From NCBI GenBank assembly GCA_029990175.1, contig JARKIP010000033.1, positions 8,990,001-9,054,000 on the forward strand: a stretch of DNA of 64,000 nt. The letters run 5' to 3'. The stretch is from Petunia secreta (lineage: Eukaryota; Streptophyta; Magnoliopsida; Solanales; Solanaceae). Position numbers and translations under genes: made by a program. This document shows, in pieces, positions 20,791 through 32,945 of the stretch (its first letter is position 1; each line of letters begins with the position of its first letter). Below the pieces are notes generated by a model. It saw only the letters and a list, made by a program, of their open reading frames with translations. It did not search any database and was not told where the DNA came from.

Positions 20791-21150
20791 AAGAAATCTT
20801 ACGTTGAATCTTCTCTTGAACAAAGCAATCTGTAAAAGGAAGGGGGTTTTATGGTTTTCTTGATAGCGTGAATGGAGAAAAGGAAGGAGAGGGACTGGGG
20901 TGCGTCTTTTTACTGATTTGTAAAGGTATTTTGGTCCGAAAAAAGTTTCATTAAACTAATGAAGGAATTTTTGCTAAACATCTGTTAGTGAGGCTACTTT
21001 GGCAAACCAAAGCTTCCCGTGTCATATTTTTGCAAACCCCACCTGAAATTCGGCCATCTAGAAGGACATTTCGCACGGAGAGCAAGTCTACTATTTTGCA
21101 GAAGCAGACCTAACTGCATCAATATTTTCACTTATAGCCACAAACCTGCA

Positions 21151-23029
21151 AAGTTAGCCTGAACTAACAATTAAACAATTAAATAAAATTATTAAGGCAT
21201 TACATATTTTCTCCAATGGACGTAAGATTCTCAAGAGACAAACATAAAAAATATGGAGAAAATAAGTGCTTAAAAAATGTGCGCCACTAAAGGATGTCAT
21301 TGTGACATTGTTCGTCACATACGTTTAACTTTGGTGGCGACTTTAATGTGAGGTCGCATTGAAAAAAAAAAAAGAACATTCATATGTATACAAAGTAGAG
21401 AGCATATGAAATATATTAAAAATACTACTAAATATTATAATAGACAAATAATCTTAAGATTAACATATATGTATGATATTTAGAAAATATTCATAGATAT
21501 TGTAATAGGTGAATAGACCAACTTATAATTTTAAAAAGAATATAATATGATTTAAAGGACTTGACCTTCAAAGTCCTAAAATCTCTCACAAATTATTAAT
21601 TAATTTGGAGAAAATATAAAAAAAATATATATAAATTTCTTAAAATCAGGTTTGCAAAGAATTGGCTTACCTTTAAATCAGCAATTTAAGCTCTAATTAA
21701 AAAAAATGGTTTAGTTTTCAACATTCAAGTTGCGCGCTTTCCCTTTTGAAAAATCAAATGTAATTTTACGGTAATTTCCAGAAAGTCAAAGTTTTACAGA
21801 AACAGTCCAACTGTAAATTAAGCTTCAGGTTTCTACTTTTACAGAAACAGTCTAAGTTTGAATCAGTTTTGATTTAAGCCTCTTTTAACATGGTAAAACA
21901 AAGGGAGAATAAGAGGGATGACCCCTATTAGCTGATATTCACTACTCATAGCAATAGCTCATATGTTGCTATACATATAACGTTAGCTTATAGCACCAAA
22001 AGAAACAAAAATATTGTTGTATACTAAATAAATGCAAGAACAATCGAAGAATTAAGCACAAAAAAAAACCTGAATACCAGTTACTTTTTAATGAATGAAT
22101 AACTTTATTCAATAAAGATTCCAGGACAAGCTCTTAATATGATTTTTGGTAAAAAAATAAAATAAAGAAGAATGAAGTAGTATTTTCATGATAAAAGAAA
22201 TGTAGAGAGTATAAGAGGTTAAGCCATGAGATACGAGGAAAATGTATATAGGTTAATGAAAAACTAGTGGTATGTATTGTCGAAGATTAAAGCTGGGGTC
22301 ATAAATCTTATAAAAAGAAAAAATCTAAAAAAAAAAAAAAGGTATATGGAATTAAAATAGTACATTAACAAGAGAATGTATCTAGCTAGTATTCAAGCCA
22401 TTAGGTAGGAGAATGACGAATATTGAAGAAAAAGAAAAGGATAGTAAATCAAGAGTAAATAAAAATCAACATAATATATATTAAATAAAGGAACTTTAAG
22501 ATAATAACAATAATACCTAGACACAAGTAGTCATGGACATAATTTAGCACAAATAGAAATAGATGACCTCTAACAAAATTAATGGACACAAACAATTACA
22601 TATACTAGTGCCATAATTATTTTCACAATTAGGCATGTATGATGCATATATGTAAGAAATGAACTAAAATGGACTGGAATTAAATAATATAGCCAATATG
22701 TGATAATTATTTAATATGGAGTGGATTAATTATAAAGGATTACATAAATAAATGTATGCAAATTTGTTTGAAAAATTAACATCATGTCTTTTAATCAAAT
22801 ATAACCTATTATTGAAATATTAGGATAAAATTGGATGTCGATAGGTAATATTTTATGATTAATACAATATCATGAAATATTAGGGGTGTCAAGTCCCAAA
22901 AATCATTTGAAAGACTCAAAAACATTGTTAACATTTATAAGGCTTAATTTGTTTTTATTCAAGAGCCTTTTGTGAGAAGTGATAAATTAACAGTTACAAG
23001 AGGAAGCTAGGCTTCCATCACTCTATTGC
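21151..23029. other. AT-rich unassigned stretch
   Basis: No gene seen. Near 21270-21360 are GCCACTAAAGG, TTTGGTGGCGACTTTA and GAGGTCGC, short motifs like the subterminal repeats of CACTA-type transposons. Several A-runs are present. Confidence 0.4.
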
Positions 23030-23845
23030 TAATACTAATGGCAGGATTTGGTGTTTTTGGAAATATTCCTTCGATTGTAGTATTATTGTTTATCCAAAAA
23101 ATTACTTTCAATATTAACATATTGGCCAAAAATCAAAACTTTTTCTATTCAGTGGTTTATGCTAAGACTACGCATAGAAAAAAAGTGAAGGTTATGAAAT
23201 AAATTAAGAAGGATTAAGGAAAATATTGATGGATCATGGGATGTTTTAGGTGACTTCAGTGTCATAACTTCTTAAGATCAAAAGAAAGGTAGTAGACATC
23301 ATAAAATGAGTAACATCTTGAATTTTATTTCTATCATCGATGATCATGGTTTGATAGTTGCGGGTTACACTGGTAATAAATTTACTTGAACGAACGTAAG
23401 AAAGAAAAGAAAAAGAATTTGCAAAAGTTTATATAGAGTTCTATATAAATAAAAACGAGGCCACTTCTATTATTTATCTTTCAAGAACAGGATCCGATCA
23501 CAATCTTTTACCGATTAAATGTGCTTTCAAGAACCATAACCTAACTAGGTATTTTAAGTTTCTTAACTTTCAGACTCTTCAACCTAACTTTCATCAATTT
23601 ATGCAGGACTCTTGAACCAATAGTGTGATGGCAATATAATGAGAATTTTACAAGAGAAACTTAAGAGGCTTGCTAATTCACTTAGCCAATGGTCAAAAGA
23701 CTGTATTGGTGATGTTTTTTAACATGTGAAGAAGTATGAAGATCTTATTATAATACAGTAACAAAAGATGGATCAGGACAATAGTACTCTTAATAGACTA
23801 GAGCTTGATAGACTCAATTTTGAATATATCATATGTATTGGATTA
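23030..23845 (+). pseudogene. LINE endonuclease-region remnant, left part
   Basis: Frames hold pieces typical of the plant LINE endonuclease (exonuclease/endonuclease/phosphatase) domain and the linker to RT: WxVLGDFSVI, KMSNILNFISIIDDHGLI, AGYTGNKFT, then KLKRLANSLSQWSKDCIGDVF and LNRLELDRLNFEY. Many stops and some frameshifts. LINE coding resumes after repeat copy A at about 25191, so the repeat separates two parts of the same gene. Confidence 0.65.
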
Positions 23846-23852
23846 CAAAATA

Positions 23853-25190
23853 ATCTCCTTCAATTTCCCCCATTTCTAACCCTAATAAACGCCCCTCCCT
23901 TTCCCTCGAAGAATTCGAAAACCCTAGCCTAAAAACGCCGTCATCTCCTACTGTTGTCGTCACTAGTGGACCCGCAACCACACCACCAAAACGACACCGT
24001 CTTCGTTTTACTCTCTCCTCATTCTTCCAGCAAATGGGAAATGGTCGTACCATTCTACTTTTTTGCTGGAAAATGAGATGAGAGTGAGTAAGTACGAGTA
24101 CTCATTTTTTACCATTCAGATCATAGAGATTCTGTTTCTACATCGTTGGATCAAATTTCCATGTATTTCCATTTTTTTCTTTGCTGATTTATATTTTAAG
24201 AAGCAAGGTTCCAACCATACAAATTTTTCACTAGAATAATTCTGAACATTTATTAGCAAATGAAATGATGCACCTGGCGGACACAACCTGGATTTCTGGC
24301 TAGGTTGTACAACCACCAACATCCTACCCTAAACTTGTCGGGCGAACTCTTATCAGTGAATTAATAAAATAGACACAAACTAGCTTGAGAAGAACATCGA
24401 ATAATCTAAAAAGACATGCTAATATATACAGAAAAACTATTCAGAAAGAGGTACATCTGCTTACCCAGTATACTAGGTTGAGGGCTATCCAAACCAAACA
24501 TTTAAGAATATAAAGAGAAATGTACATATTTCGAAGGGAGAAAAATACAACTGATATAATATAACCTAATTTGGTGGCCATCCAGAACAAAAGTCGGCTC
24601 ACCCTGATAGCTGAGGTCATCTTCGCTCCTTAATCACTTTGGCGAACTCAATCCTGGAGCGAACCTGCTGTAACGATATTTATAGAAAAGAAACAAATAG
24701 ACGGTGAGTTGAAAGATCTCTGTAAGTGGGGGCTGGCTAGCTACCTCACAGAAACATGTAAGCTAGCGGGGAAGACAAGAAACCAATAAGTAATAACAAC
24801 ACAACAACTATAGTAAGCAACACTTACACAAATCAATCAATACAGTCCTGAAAAAATGAACATTCACAAGCAACTCAATACCACCTCGGGTTACTCACAT
24901 AACACCAGCACAAATCCCTCCCGAACTCAGTTATCACACAATTATATCCATACTAAAGACCAACTAGCTAACAAAAGGGAGGCGAGAAGTAAATAACAAA
25001 TAGTAAGTCGTTCTCACATATCGAGCACACTAAAGATATAAAAATAACAATTAGGTATCACACAACAATCCTTGCCACAATATGATATGAATACATTTAG
25101 TACAATAGGGTCACATGTGCCTTAGAACTTTACTGGAACATGCTTCACCATGTTCCAGGCCATCACCATATTGCCTTAGGAATGAAAGCT
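23853..25190. repeat. Dispersed repeat, copy A (uninterrupted, contains a Gypsy-LTR-like part)
   Basis: Starts near AATTTCCCCCATTTC and ends near TGCCTTAGGAATGAA. The same sequence recurs as copy B in two pieces (25578-26425 and 36365-36835). From about 24273 it resembles the first part of the LTR at 26426 (GACACAACCTGG, then GACATCCTACCC, then GTCGGGCGAA). The first 420 bp do not match that LTR. No coding content. It interrupts a LINE gene. Confidence 0.7.
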
Positions 25191-25375
25191 ACTCTTCGTA
25201 GAATCACATACTCTAATGACGATTGGATTGAGGGTTCAAACAAAATTGGTGAAGGTGCTATTAATCACTTTCAACAACTCTTGATTGACAATCATCCAAT
25301 CCTGAATTTTAGATATCTAAATCATATTGATAAACTATTATCAGATGAGGCCAATGATTAATTAAATAGGGTGTT
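25191..25375 (+). pseudogene. LINE linker/RT-proximal remnant, right part
   Basis: One frame reads TLRRITYSNDDWIEGS, then GAINHFQQLLIDN and LDKLLSDEAND-like text ending in a stop. This matches the segment before RT in plant LINEs and follows the coding left of repeat copy A. Confidence 0.6.
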
Positions 25376-25577
25376 GACACCTAATTTTATTCCAAAAATT
25401 TAATGTCTGATCTTAAATGGCTTATAGATAAGGCTTATTTACAAATTTTAAAAAAGAGAAATTGAAATTTTGAGGAAAATAGTAAAAAATACAATACATA
25501 ACTCTAATTCTAGCCTACTTGGGCATCACATATTAACTAAATAAATCAGCTCCTAAATCCCCTTAATACTAAATTAA
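25376..25577. other. Unassigned, probably decayed LINE
   Basis: AT-rich, no clear coding; runs up to repeat copy B. Confidence 0.3.
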
Positions 25578-26425
25578 TTTCCCCCATTTCCAACCATAAT
25601 ACACGCTGCCCCCTCTTTCTCTCTCAGAATTTAAAAACCCTAGCCTAAAAATGTTGTCAACTCCGACTGTTATCGTCACTAGTGGTCCCATGACCACACC
25701 ACCAGAACGACGTCGTCTTATCTTCTTCTCTCCTCATTCATTCAACAAATGAGAAATGGTCGTACCATTTCTACTTTTTTGTCGGACAAATGAGAGGAGA
25801 GTAAGTACGAGTACTTCTTTTTGTCTGTTCAGATCAGAGAGATTTTGTTTCTACGTTGTTGGATCAAATTTCCATGTATTTACATTTCTTTTCTTTGCTG
25901 ATTTACATCTTAAGAAGCAAGGTTCCACCCATGCAAATTTTTCACTACAATAATTCTGAAAATTTGTTAGCAAATGAAATGATGCATCTGGCTGACACAA
26001 CCCAGATTTCCCGCTAGGCTGTGCGGGCACCGACATCCTACCCTAGACTCGTCGGGCGAACCCTTATCACTAAATTAATGAAATAGACATAAACTAGCTT
26101 GAGAAGAACATCGAATAATCTAAGACATACTAATATATACATATATACAGAAAAACTATTTAGAAAGAGGTACATCTGCCTACCCAATAAACTAGGTTGA
26201 GGGCTATCCAGACCAGACATCTAAGAATACAATGAAAAATGTACATATTTTGAATGGAAAAAAATATAATTGATATAATAAAACCTAATCTGGTGGCCAT
26301 CTACAAAAGCAGACTCACCCTGACAGCTAAGGTCATCTTCGCTCCTTAATCACGTTGGCAAACTCAATCTTGGAGCAAACCTGCTGTAACGATATTAATA
26401 GACAAAAAACAAATAGAGGGTGAAC
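25578..26425. repeat. Dispersed repeat, copy B, left piece
   Basis: Matches copy A from its start to the AAATAGANGGTGA point (about 24700 in A). It is cut here by the Gypsy element 26426-36364 and continues at 36365. A's uninterrupted sequence across the same point shows the empty site. Confidence 0.75.
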
Positions 26426-29400
26426 TGACACGACCTGGAATCCGGTTAGGCCGTACGGGCACCCGACATCCTTCCCTAGACCCGTCGGGCGAACCCTCAA
26501 TTAAATTAGGAAAATAAATATAATTCAATTTATAAATAATAACAAGACTTAGAAAAAGTACAAACATAATGATATCTCTATGCTGTAAAAAAGAAATTAC
26601 AGTTGACTACCCACATACTAGGTTTAGAGCTATCCAGACTAGACATCTAAGAGCACAAAAGAAGACAGATACCTCCTGAAGGGAGCAAAATGCAACTGAA
26701 ATAATGAACAATAAACTGGTGGCCATCCGGAATAAAAGCTGGCTCACCCTGGCAGCTGAAGTCGTCTTCGCTCCTTCACAACAAGGCGAACTCAATCCTG
26801 GAGCGAACCTGCCGAAACGAAATAGATAGACAAGAAACAAACAACAAACAAGGGTGAGTCAAAAGGACTTAATAAGTGGGGCAGACTAGCCACCTCAAAG
26901 AATAGGATAGCTAGCCAGGGAGAAGAAATAGATAAACCAAGTTCCTCTTATTTAAATTATAAAAAGGCAGAGCCAGATAACAACCAGAAACACATATGAA
27001 ACCATAAACTCAACTAGGGATACGAGTCAGAAACATATCAACAAATAAGCGATACACAGAAAAGCAGAACAGTAGTTATGTACCACAACACTACACAGTG
27101 GTATGAAATAAAATGATATGAAATGATATGAGATGAAATGAAATGAAATATGATGCAAAGGGTCACATGTGCCCGTAATCCCATCTCGAAGCGGAATACT
27201 CCTGCATTCGAGGGGAATCCAATCTGATAACCAACTGGAGTGTTATACTCCTTCTCCTGGGGCGGAATACTCTTGCACCCGATATAATATAAACCAGAGG
27301 CGGAATACTCCTGCACTCTCCTGGGGCGTAATACTCTGGCACCCGATATAATGTAAAGCTGAGGCAGAATACTCCTGCACTCAATATCTGACATAAGAGC
27401 GGAATACTCCTACTCCTGGGGCGGAATCCTCCTACCATCAATATGATACAATGGAGCGGAATCCTCCTGCTCCTGGGGCGGATGACTCCTGCACACAATG
27501 ATATGCAATGTAATGCATATGAATGACATATAATGCATATGAATGCAATGTGATGCAATAATAACCCTTCACCGGTGCGGGACTCTCATCGACAGCCCAA
27601 AAGTAGATGCCAACTCACAGCCAGAGTACAATGCTCAAATCCTCAATGAAATACCAACAACAGGACATAACATATAATATACAATGTAAATCCAAAGCTA
27701 AGGCGTAATAAGTACGCCTATCGGTAGCTACACACGTAAGGAACACGTGGTAGAAAATCCACGAGGCCAGGTGCCTCCAAAGAAATGGATATAAATACTT
27801 ACCTCTTCGAAAAGTTAGTACGGCTAATCAACAACTGCTTTATCCTTTGGTTTCCTTGCCAAACGAATCCACTCTATTCAATAAGCAGAAAAATATATCA
27901 ATTTAGGCTAAAGGCTTCATTCCTCACATCTTAGGGCAATCCGGTTAGAAACTTGATACCCACGCGACCGAACTATGTGTCCGATGTCCTGCCTCTATGG
28001 GGGACTCCAAATCACACATAACATGATCACAATATAATTATAAGCATGTATGAGGCATAACACATGTGGCAACAATAGATATGGATTCAAAGGAATGAGA
28101 AGAAAACTCTGGATAGAATTATAGACACAACCTAGAACTCAGAATTTGTCAAACTCTTTGAATTTCTATAAAAATTTTGGCAGAGTTTCCCTTGAAACTG
28201 GATGATCCGCAAAACAGAACCAGCACTATACTATACACGAGAGTGGATACTCGGATAAACTGATAACATAAACATGTTAAACGGATAACAAGATGAGACT
28301 ACTGGATGACATAACAAATCTGCAGGTAGAATGTCTGGACAGCACCACTGTCCTGATTTTCAACCTAATTTCCAGAGTGTAGATCAAAGTTATAGACTTC
28401 ATAGTCTTTCATGAAAGTTTTTGATATATGTCTTAGGGTTCTGGGGATTCTTAAAGAATCTAAATATCAATTTTGTACAAGGAGTTATGATCAATATACT
28501 AACAACTGTCCAAAGACCAAAATAATTTTCCAGATTTTGAAACGTTTATCTTGTTGATTTGGACGTCTTTCATATTGGATTTTAGTACCAAATTAAGTAT
28601 ATACAAGGTTTCCTTGATGCCATACAAGTTTCTCACAAGAAACACTAATTTTAGAACTAAAAAAAGCTTCAAAAGCTAAAAGATACATGCCTTGCCAAAA
28701 GAAAGGTTTAGTCTTACATACCTTTGATGTTTTTTGCTTCTAAACCTTGTTTTCCTTGAATTCAACACCTTCTAAAGCTTAAACAAGCTATAATACAACA
28801 TTTAGGTACTTTAATTAGCCATGAAGTAATTCTAAAACTCAAGCTATAGACGAAATTGAAGGTAGCATAACGTTACCTTAATCGTGTAGAGCGTTTTGAC
28901 GAAATCTGCTTTCAATTTAGAGTTATGATTGGCGTCCTTCCTTCAAAATTATAAAAGTGGCTTTAACCTTCATGAGAGCACTGTTTCTATCGTTTATATT
29001 CTTGAAATAACGAAAAAGAAGGCACTTTTTCCTTTTATACTCGAAACATTTAAGTTTTATTCCTCTTTTGCGCTTTTGTCCCTTTTTCTGGTCTGACTTC
29101 TGATACTCATATCTTTTTATCTGTAGGTTGTATGAACAAACCATCAATATTTTTGGAAACTACACTCCAAGACCTTCAATTTGGTATATGATATGTCCCC
29201 AAAAAACCTCATATAACGCACGAAATTAATTGCTGAAATAGCTTCGTTACAAGGCAATTCCTTTGTCGGTTTTTTCCGCAACTTAAATCCGATTTTTCTC
29301 AAACTTTATATTCAAAATATAAACATAATATATGGTCATATTATGATTTTTAAACTCACTTAAATCATTCTTAACATTTTATTAGAAGGATATACCTCAC

Positions 29401-29860
29401 TTTGGACATACGGGGTGTAACAATCTTCCCCCGTTAGGAACATTCGTCCTCGAATGTTAAATGAAATACGTAGAAGCATTAAGCAACGATCTGTTACATA
29501 CTTGTAGTAGTGAAGAGATGTGAAAAGTCAAATTATTTAATTTTCGATATTATAGCGGAAGCTAGCCGAACAATCTTGAAATTCACTTTCGAAAAAGCAC
29601 AAAAGACACTAATAATCACACGAACCTAACGATGCTTTCAAATTTTGAATCGGAGCTCGTTCACCAAAACCGAGCTCGAAAATCTCTTTTTTGTATTTAT
29701 CGACAATAAAAACTTAAACCTTCTTTCGATGCCTACCAAACGAGGTTTGATTTAGCTCAAATTTTACAGACAGGTCCTAATGGACATTATGATATTTTTT
29801 TAATTATTGGCATACCGATCGGAGTCCTAACTTCCAAAACGACTAACCGAGGTCGTTTCA
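26426..29860 (-). repeat. 3' LTR (element sense) of the 9.9-kb Gypsy element
   Basis: 3,435 bp. Holds an ATGAA-type simple repeat near 27108-27155, a minisatellite at 27175-27505, and a long block (about 27960-29460) related to the LTR and purine tract of the chromovirus at 57600-59110. It differs from the right copy by scattered substitutions and small indels, so the insertion is not recent. Confidence 0.85.
27175..27505. repeat. Minisatellite in the left LTR
   Basis: Ten or more imperfect units built on GCGGAATACTCCTGCACTC and CTCCTGGGGCGGA. The matching array in the right LTR is at 33712-34022 and differs in unit sequence. Confidence 0.75.
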
Positions 29861-29881
29861 TTCTCCTCCACTTAAACTCTC
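29861..29881 (-). other. Polypurine tract of the 9.9-kb Gypsy element
   Basis: On the minus strand GAGTTTAAGTGGAGGAGAA stands directly before the LTR start TGAAACGACC. The plus-strand chromovirus has the same arrangement at 55097-55117 (GAGTCTAAGTGGGGGAGAT then TGTAACGACC), which supports this LTR border. Confidence 0.75.
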
Positions 29882-31839
29882 GTTCGTCCTCGAACGAGCC
29901 TAAGTTTAAAGAAAATTCCGCACGGATAACAAAAGAACTTTCATGACCTTCATAAGCTATTCCATGGATATTATCTCATGATTGCAGAATCAGAATTATA
30001 ACACGATCACCGAACTCTTGGAATAAAACATATCTGGATAATATGATAACATCATTGCCCAACTTATTCGGACTAAGCTGACCTTTTCTCGATCATGAGA
30101 GAAGAGTTCTATATTTTCGAAATGAAGATACACGCAACTCTTGATGGGCTAACATGATTCCACCAACGAATCACCTCGTCGATATACTTTCTATATAGAA
30201 CAAGTCGATGAAACAAAGAATTAGCTTACGCTTCAGCAACGCCTTAGAGATTTAATATTACCATTCAGTATTTAGAGGAAGACTCCTCCACTTAAAGCAC
30301 AAACTCATGCAGCTATTTGAATAGGAATAATCATCCCCGCACAGTCTGCTGGACTAAAGAAGATTTGGCTAAAAACTGAACGTAGGCAGACCTAAGCTAC
30401 CCAACTACCCTTTTGAGTTGTCAAACAGCTGCAACTCTCGAGTTCACAACTCCATACCTTTTCGATTAGCATCACCGCTCGATAGCTCAATTCAGAGGGT
30501 CAAATGACACCTCTCATTACCCTTTGTAGCCTTAAAAACAACAATGTGCCTACCTGGCTACCTTGACACGCACTCTAGCTCAACACAGGAAACGGCACAA
30601 GAGACTACTAACCGCCCAAGCTCACTAGTGTCGGAAGAAGAAGAGATGGCAACAGACTGAGGATAGAAATATTTAGAACTTCAGAAAGCTCATCTTCTTA
30701 TTGCTTGGCTACCAGAGCTAGACTACTTACGAGTCGAGCTTGCCAAAGAATCGCAATTGAAGAAATAGATATTAAATGAGGTCTATGGAACAACACCCAT
30801 GCCAATTTAACCTCCCCATAAAAAGAAAACTCTGACAATTTAGCAGAAAACCCTTTTATAATTAAGACAAGCTCATGGAATAACATGACTCTACAAGCAT
30901 CTTGAATAAAAGGAAGGCACATAAGTTGCATATTACTTACTTATCACTTTGCACCGAAAGAAACGATAACACTTTCTAATGGTGACGAATTAAGATCTCA
31001 TTATTCTACTAACATTAAGTTCCGACGAGAGAGGTAAACTGACTTGACATAATAACAGAATATGGCACAATAAGATGCCAAGTAGAAAATACCGATACAC
31101 GCTCACAAATATCTCACATTTAAACCAGATAATCTAGTAGGGTCATCATAAATGCAAGGAATAAATCATATCAGAAGCTCACCCCTCTACCACAACCAAT
31201 TCTTAATAGAAACGACATCAAAAGAAACCATAGAAACATGATAGGACACCCCATTTCTAGATCGACCGGAAGAATAAACTCTTACTCACATTTAAGGGAA
31301 GAAGAAATACTTGGGTCTACAACATCGGATGCCTCAGCATCCTGCCAGATTAGCAGTTCATAGAACTGCCTCTGCAGCTGAGCTGAGCCACTACCCTGCT
31401 AATCACCTTCTGAAGAACCACCGCCACCACGTTCTCAACCTCTACTGGATGGTGGCATTTGTCTGACTGATTAAGATCTAAATGAAATCGCCTGTGACTG
31501 TGCAAGTGCATGATGACATGAGAAAGGATGACTGCCTACTTGCCGGAGTAAGGGAGAACTCCACCAAAGATGACATGCTCGCGACAATGATAATACCTTC
31601 TCAGTGAAAATTGAAGTTGGACAGATTGTTGATAGCTACAAAGAGAAAAACTGGGTCTGATATTGACGAATTACTGGCGCACTATAAGAATCACGTGACA
31701 CATGCTGAGATAAGCTGGAAGGTGACCTCCCAAAATAATCAGAACTCTTACCTCTAAATGAGGTACCATGGTTACCCACTAGGGCCACGGGATCTCTTGT
31801 TCTCCCACTCTAACTCTTCCTCCTCTAACTTATGGTATG
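29882..31839 (-). other. Internal region of the Gypsy element without recognisable pol
   Basis: Some 2 kb with no sustained reading frame on either strand. I looked for RT and integrase motifs and saw none. The plus-strand text CCTCCACTTAAACTCTCG and GTTCGTCCTCGAACGA at the left end is the usual pre-LTR tail of Tekay-type elements. Confidence 0.5.
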
Positions 31840-32690
31840 CCTAATACCTCTGAGCAATATTAACAACAATATCAAATGAAGTCTCAAACTCAATTTCTCA
31901 AGCCATATGGGATCTCAAGGAAGGAGAAAGGTCACCAATAATTCTTCGAACATTCTCGAAAGGCTCATGGACTAGTTCTAGTGCATGCCTAACAATTCTA
32001 TAGAATTCAATATCATGTTCCGAAACACCAAGAGGCTAATCGACAGGCTACCCTGTCCAATCCACTCAAACTGGCAATACTTTTCATCTCGCTCGCTACT
32101 CGAAAGGAACTTTTCCATGAATCTAGAAGAAAAATCGAACCAAGTTAGTTAATAAGATAGCGGTCAACCAATTCAGGGTTGAACCCCTGAAAGTGGATAG
32201 CAGAATAATCAACACCATACCGCTCGATATAATCAAGAGCCGGAAGGATACGCTGACATCATTTATTTTAAAAAAACGTACACAGGGATTATCTAATGCA
32301 TGGCTTGAGAATCAACCAGATAAATAATACAGAATCTTCGGACACTCGGACCGAGCTATTACTTGGGCTAGCTAACCAACAAGAATAATTAGTGGCGCAA
32401 CACATGCTGCCTCTGGAACGTAATTTACTGGGGTAATATTAAGAACTAGAATAGGAGCTCCCTGAGACCGAACGTCTGACATGATGCAACGTGGTATGCT
32501 GCCCAGTGAATAAGAGGTTCTTGCGGTATCTGTGTCGCCATGATTCTCGTAAAAGCATCATAGAGAGCCAAGGGAACCATAAGGCCCTGTTCCATTGCCT
32601 ATCGCGAGCTCGTACAGCTGGGACCTCCGTAACTAGATCGTCAGCACGATCAAAACTCTCGGGGCTTCGTCGGTGCTAGCCCCAGCTAGA
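31840..32690 (-). pseudogene. gag: Gypsy gag remnant
   Basis: Reading leftward, scattered frames give MSSRQSSLAGASTDEAP near the start, then RFMEKFLSSSERDEKYCQF, GQGSLSI and, further on, SFDIVVNIAQRY-like text. These fit the Retrotrans_gag domain of Tekay-like Gypsy elements (FLxxxxREEKxxQFxxLxQGSMSV). Many stops and frameshifts. Only this gene is left in the element. Confidence 0.6.
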
Positions 32691-32930
32691 CTGCTTTGTC
32701 TTGAACTCATACTGTTTGCTGATTTGTCGCACGAGGGTTCACAATTACCACGAAGGAATTAACGAATAAACGAAAATACTTTTGAATCCTAGACCGACGC
32801 ACGATCAGAAATGAAGGAAGTGAAACTTCTTAAATGCCATCATAGCCTCCCGTAGATAAGTACGGACGTCTACGTACCCAACAGCGAGACTCTACTAGAC
32901 ACTGTCTTAATCTGGATAGAATTTAAATTA

Positions 32931-32944
32931 GACTCTGATACCAA
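32931..32944 (-). other. Primer binding site of the 9.9-kb Gypsy element
   Basis: The complement of 32931-32944 is TTGGTATCAGAGTC; one base separates it from the LTR. Initiator tRNA-Met type. Confidence 0.8.
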
Positions 32945-32945
32945 C

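Larger units (their letters stand above)
19500..21150. mobile_element. Long-inverted-repeat (foldback/MULE-like) element carrying a repeat array
   Basis: About 200 bp at each end are related in inverted orientation. Left GCCCTCACTTACAAATGTTT (from 19647) pairs with the complement of 20971-20997 (GCCTCACTAACAGATGTTTA). Left TGCAAAATTTATA and CACACGGGCAA (19552-19585) pair with the complement of the CCCGTGTCATATTTTTGCA region (21016-21036). Left AACGCAGTCAG (19530) pairs with the complement of the CTAACTGCATC stretch near 21112. The match is imperfect and has gaps. No transposase gene is visible. The interior is CT-rich, then a tandem array. Exact borders and a target duplication were not found, so the class (Mutator-like or foldback) is inferred. 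Confidence 0.55.

Noticed and set aside
27175..27505. Possible CRISPR-like array
   Set aside because: Units are imperfect tandem repeats without unique spacers, in a plant LTR, and repeated in the sister LTR.
27038..27558. Open frames of 118-131 codons over the LTR minisatellite
   Set aside because: Repeated RSIPL/EYSAP text comes from the GCGGAATACTCC repeat units; there is no gene structure.
29403..29424. Taking GTGTAACA near 29424 as the true end of the 3.4-kb LTR
   Set aside because: The direct repeat extends to 29860/36364, the purine tract and inverted ends fit there, and the flank after 36364 matches copy A.
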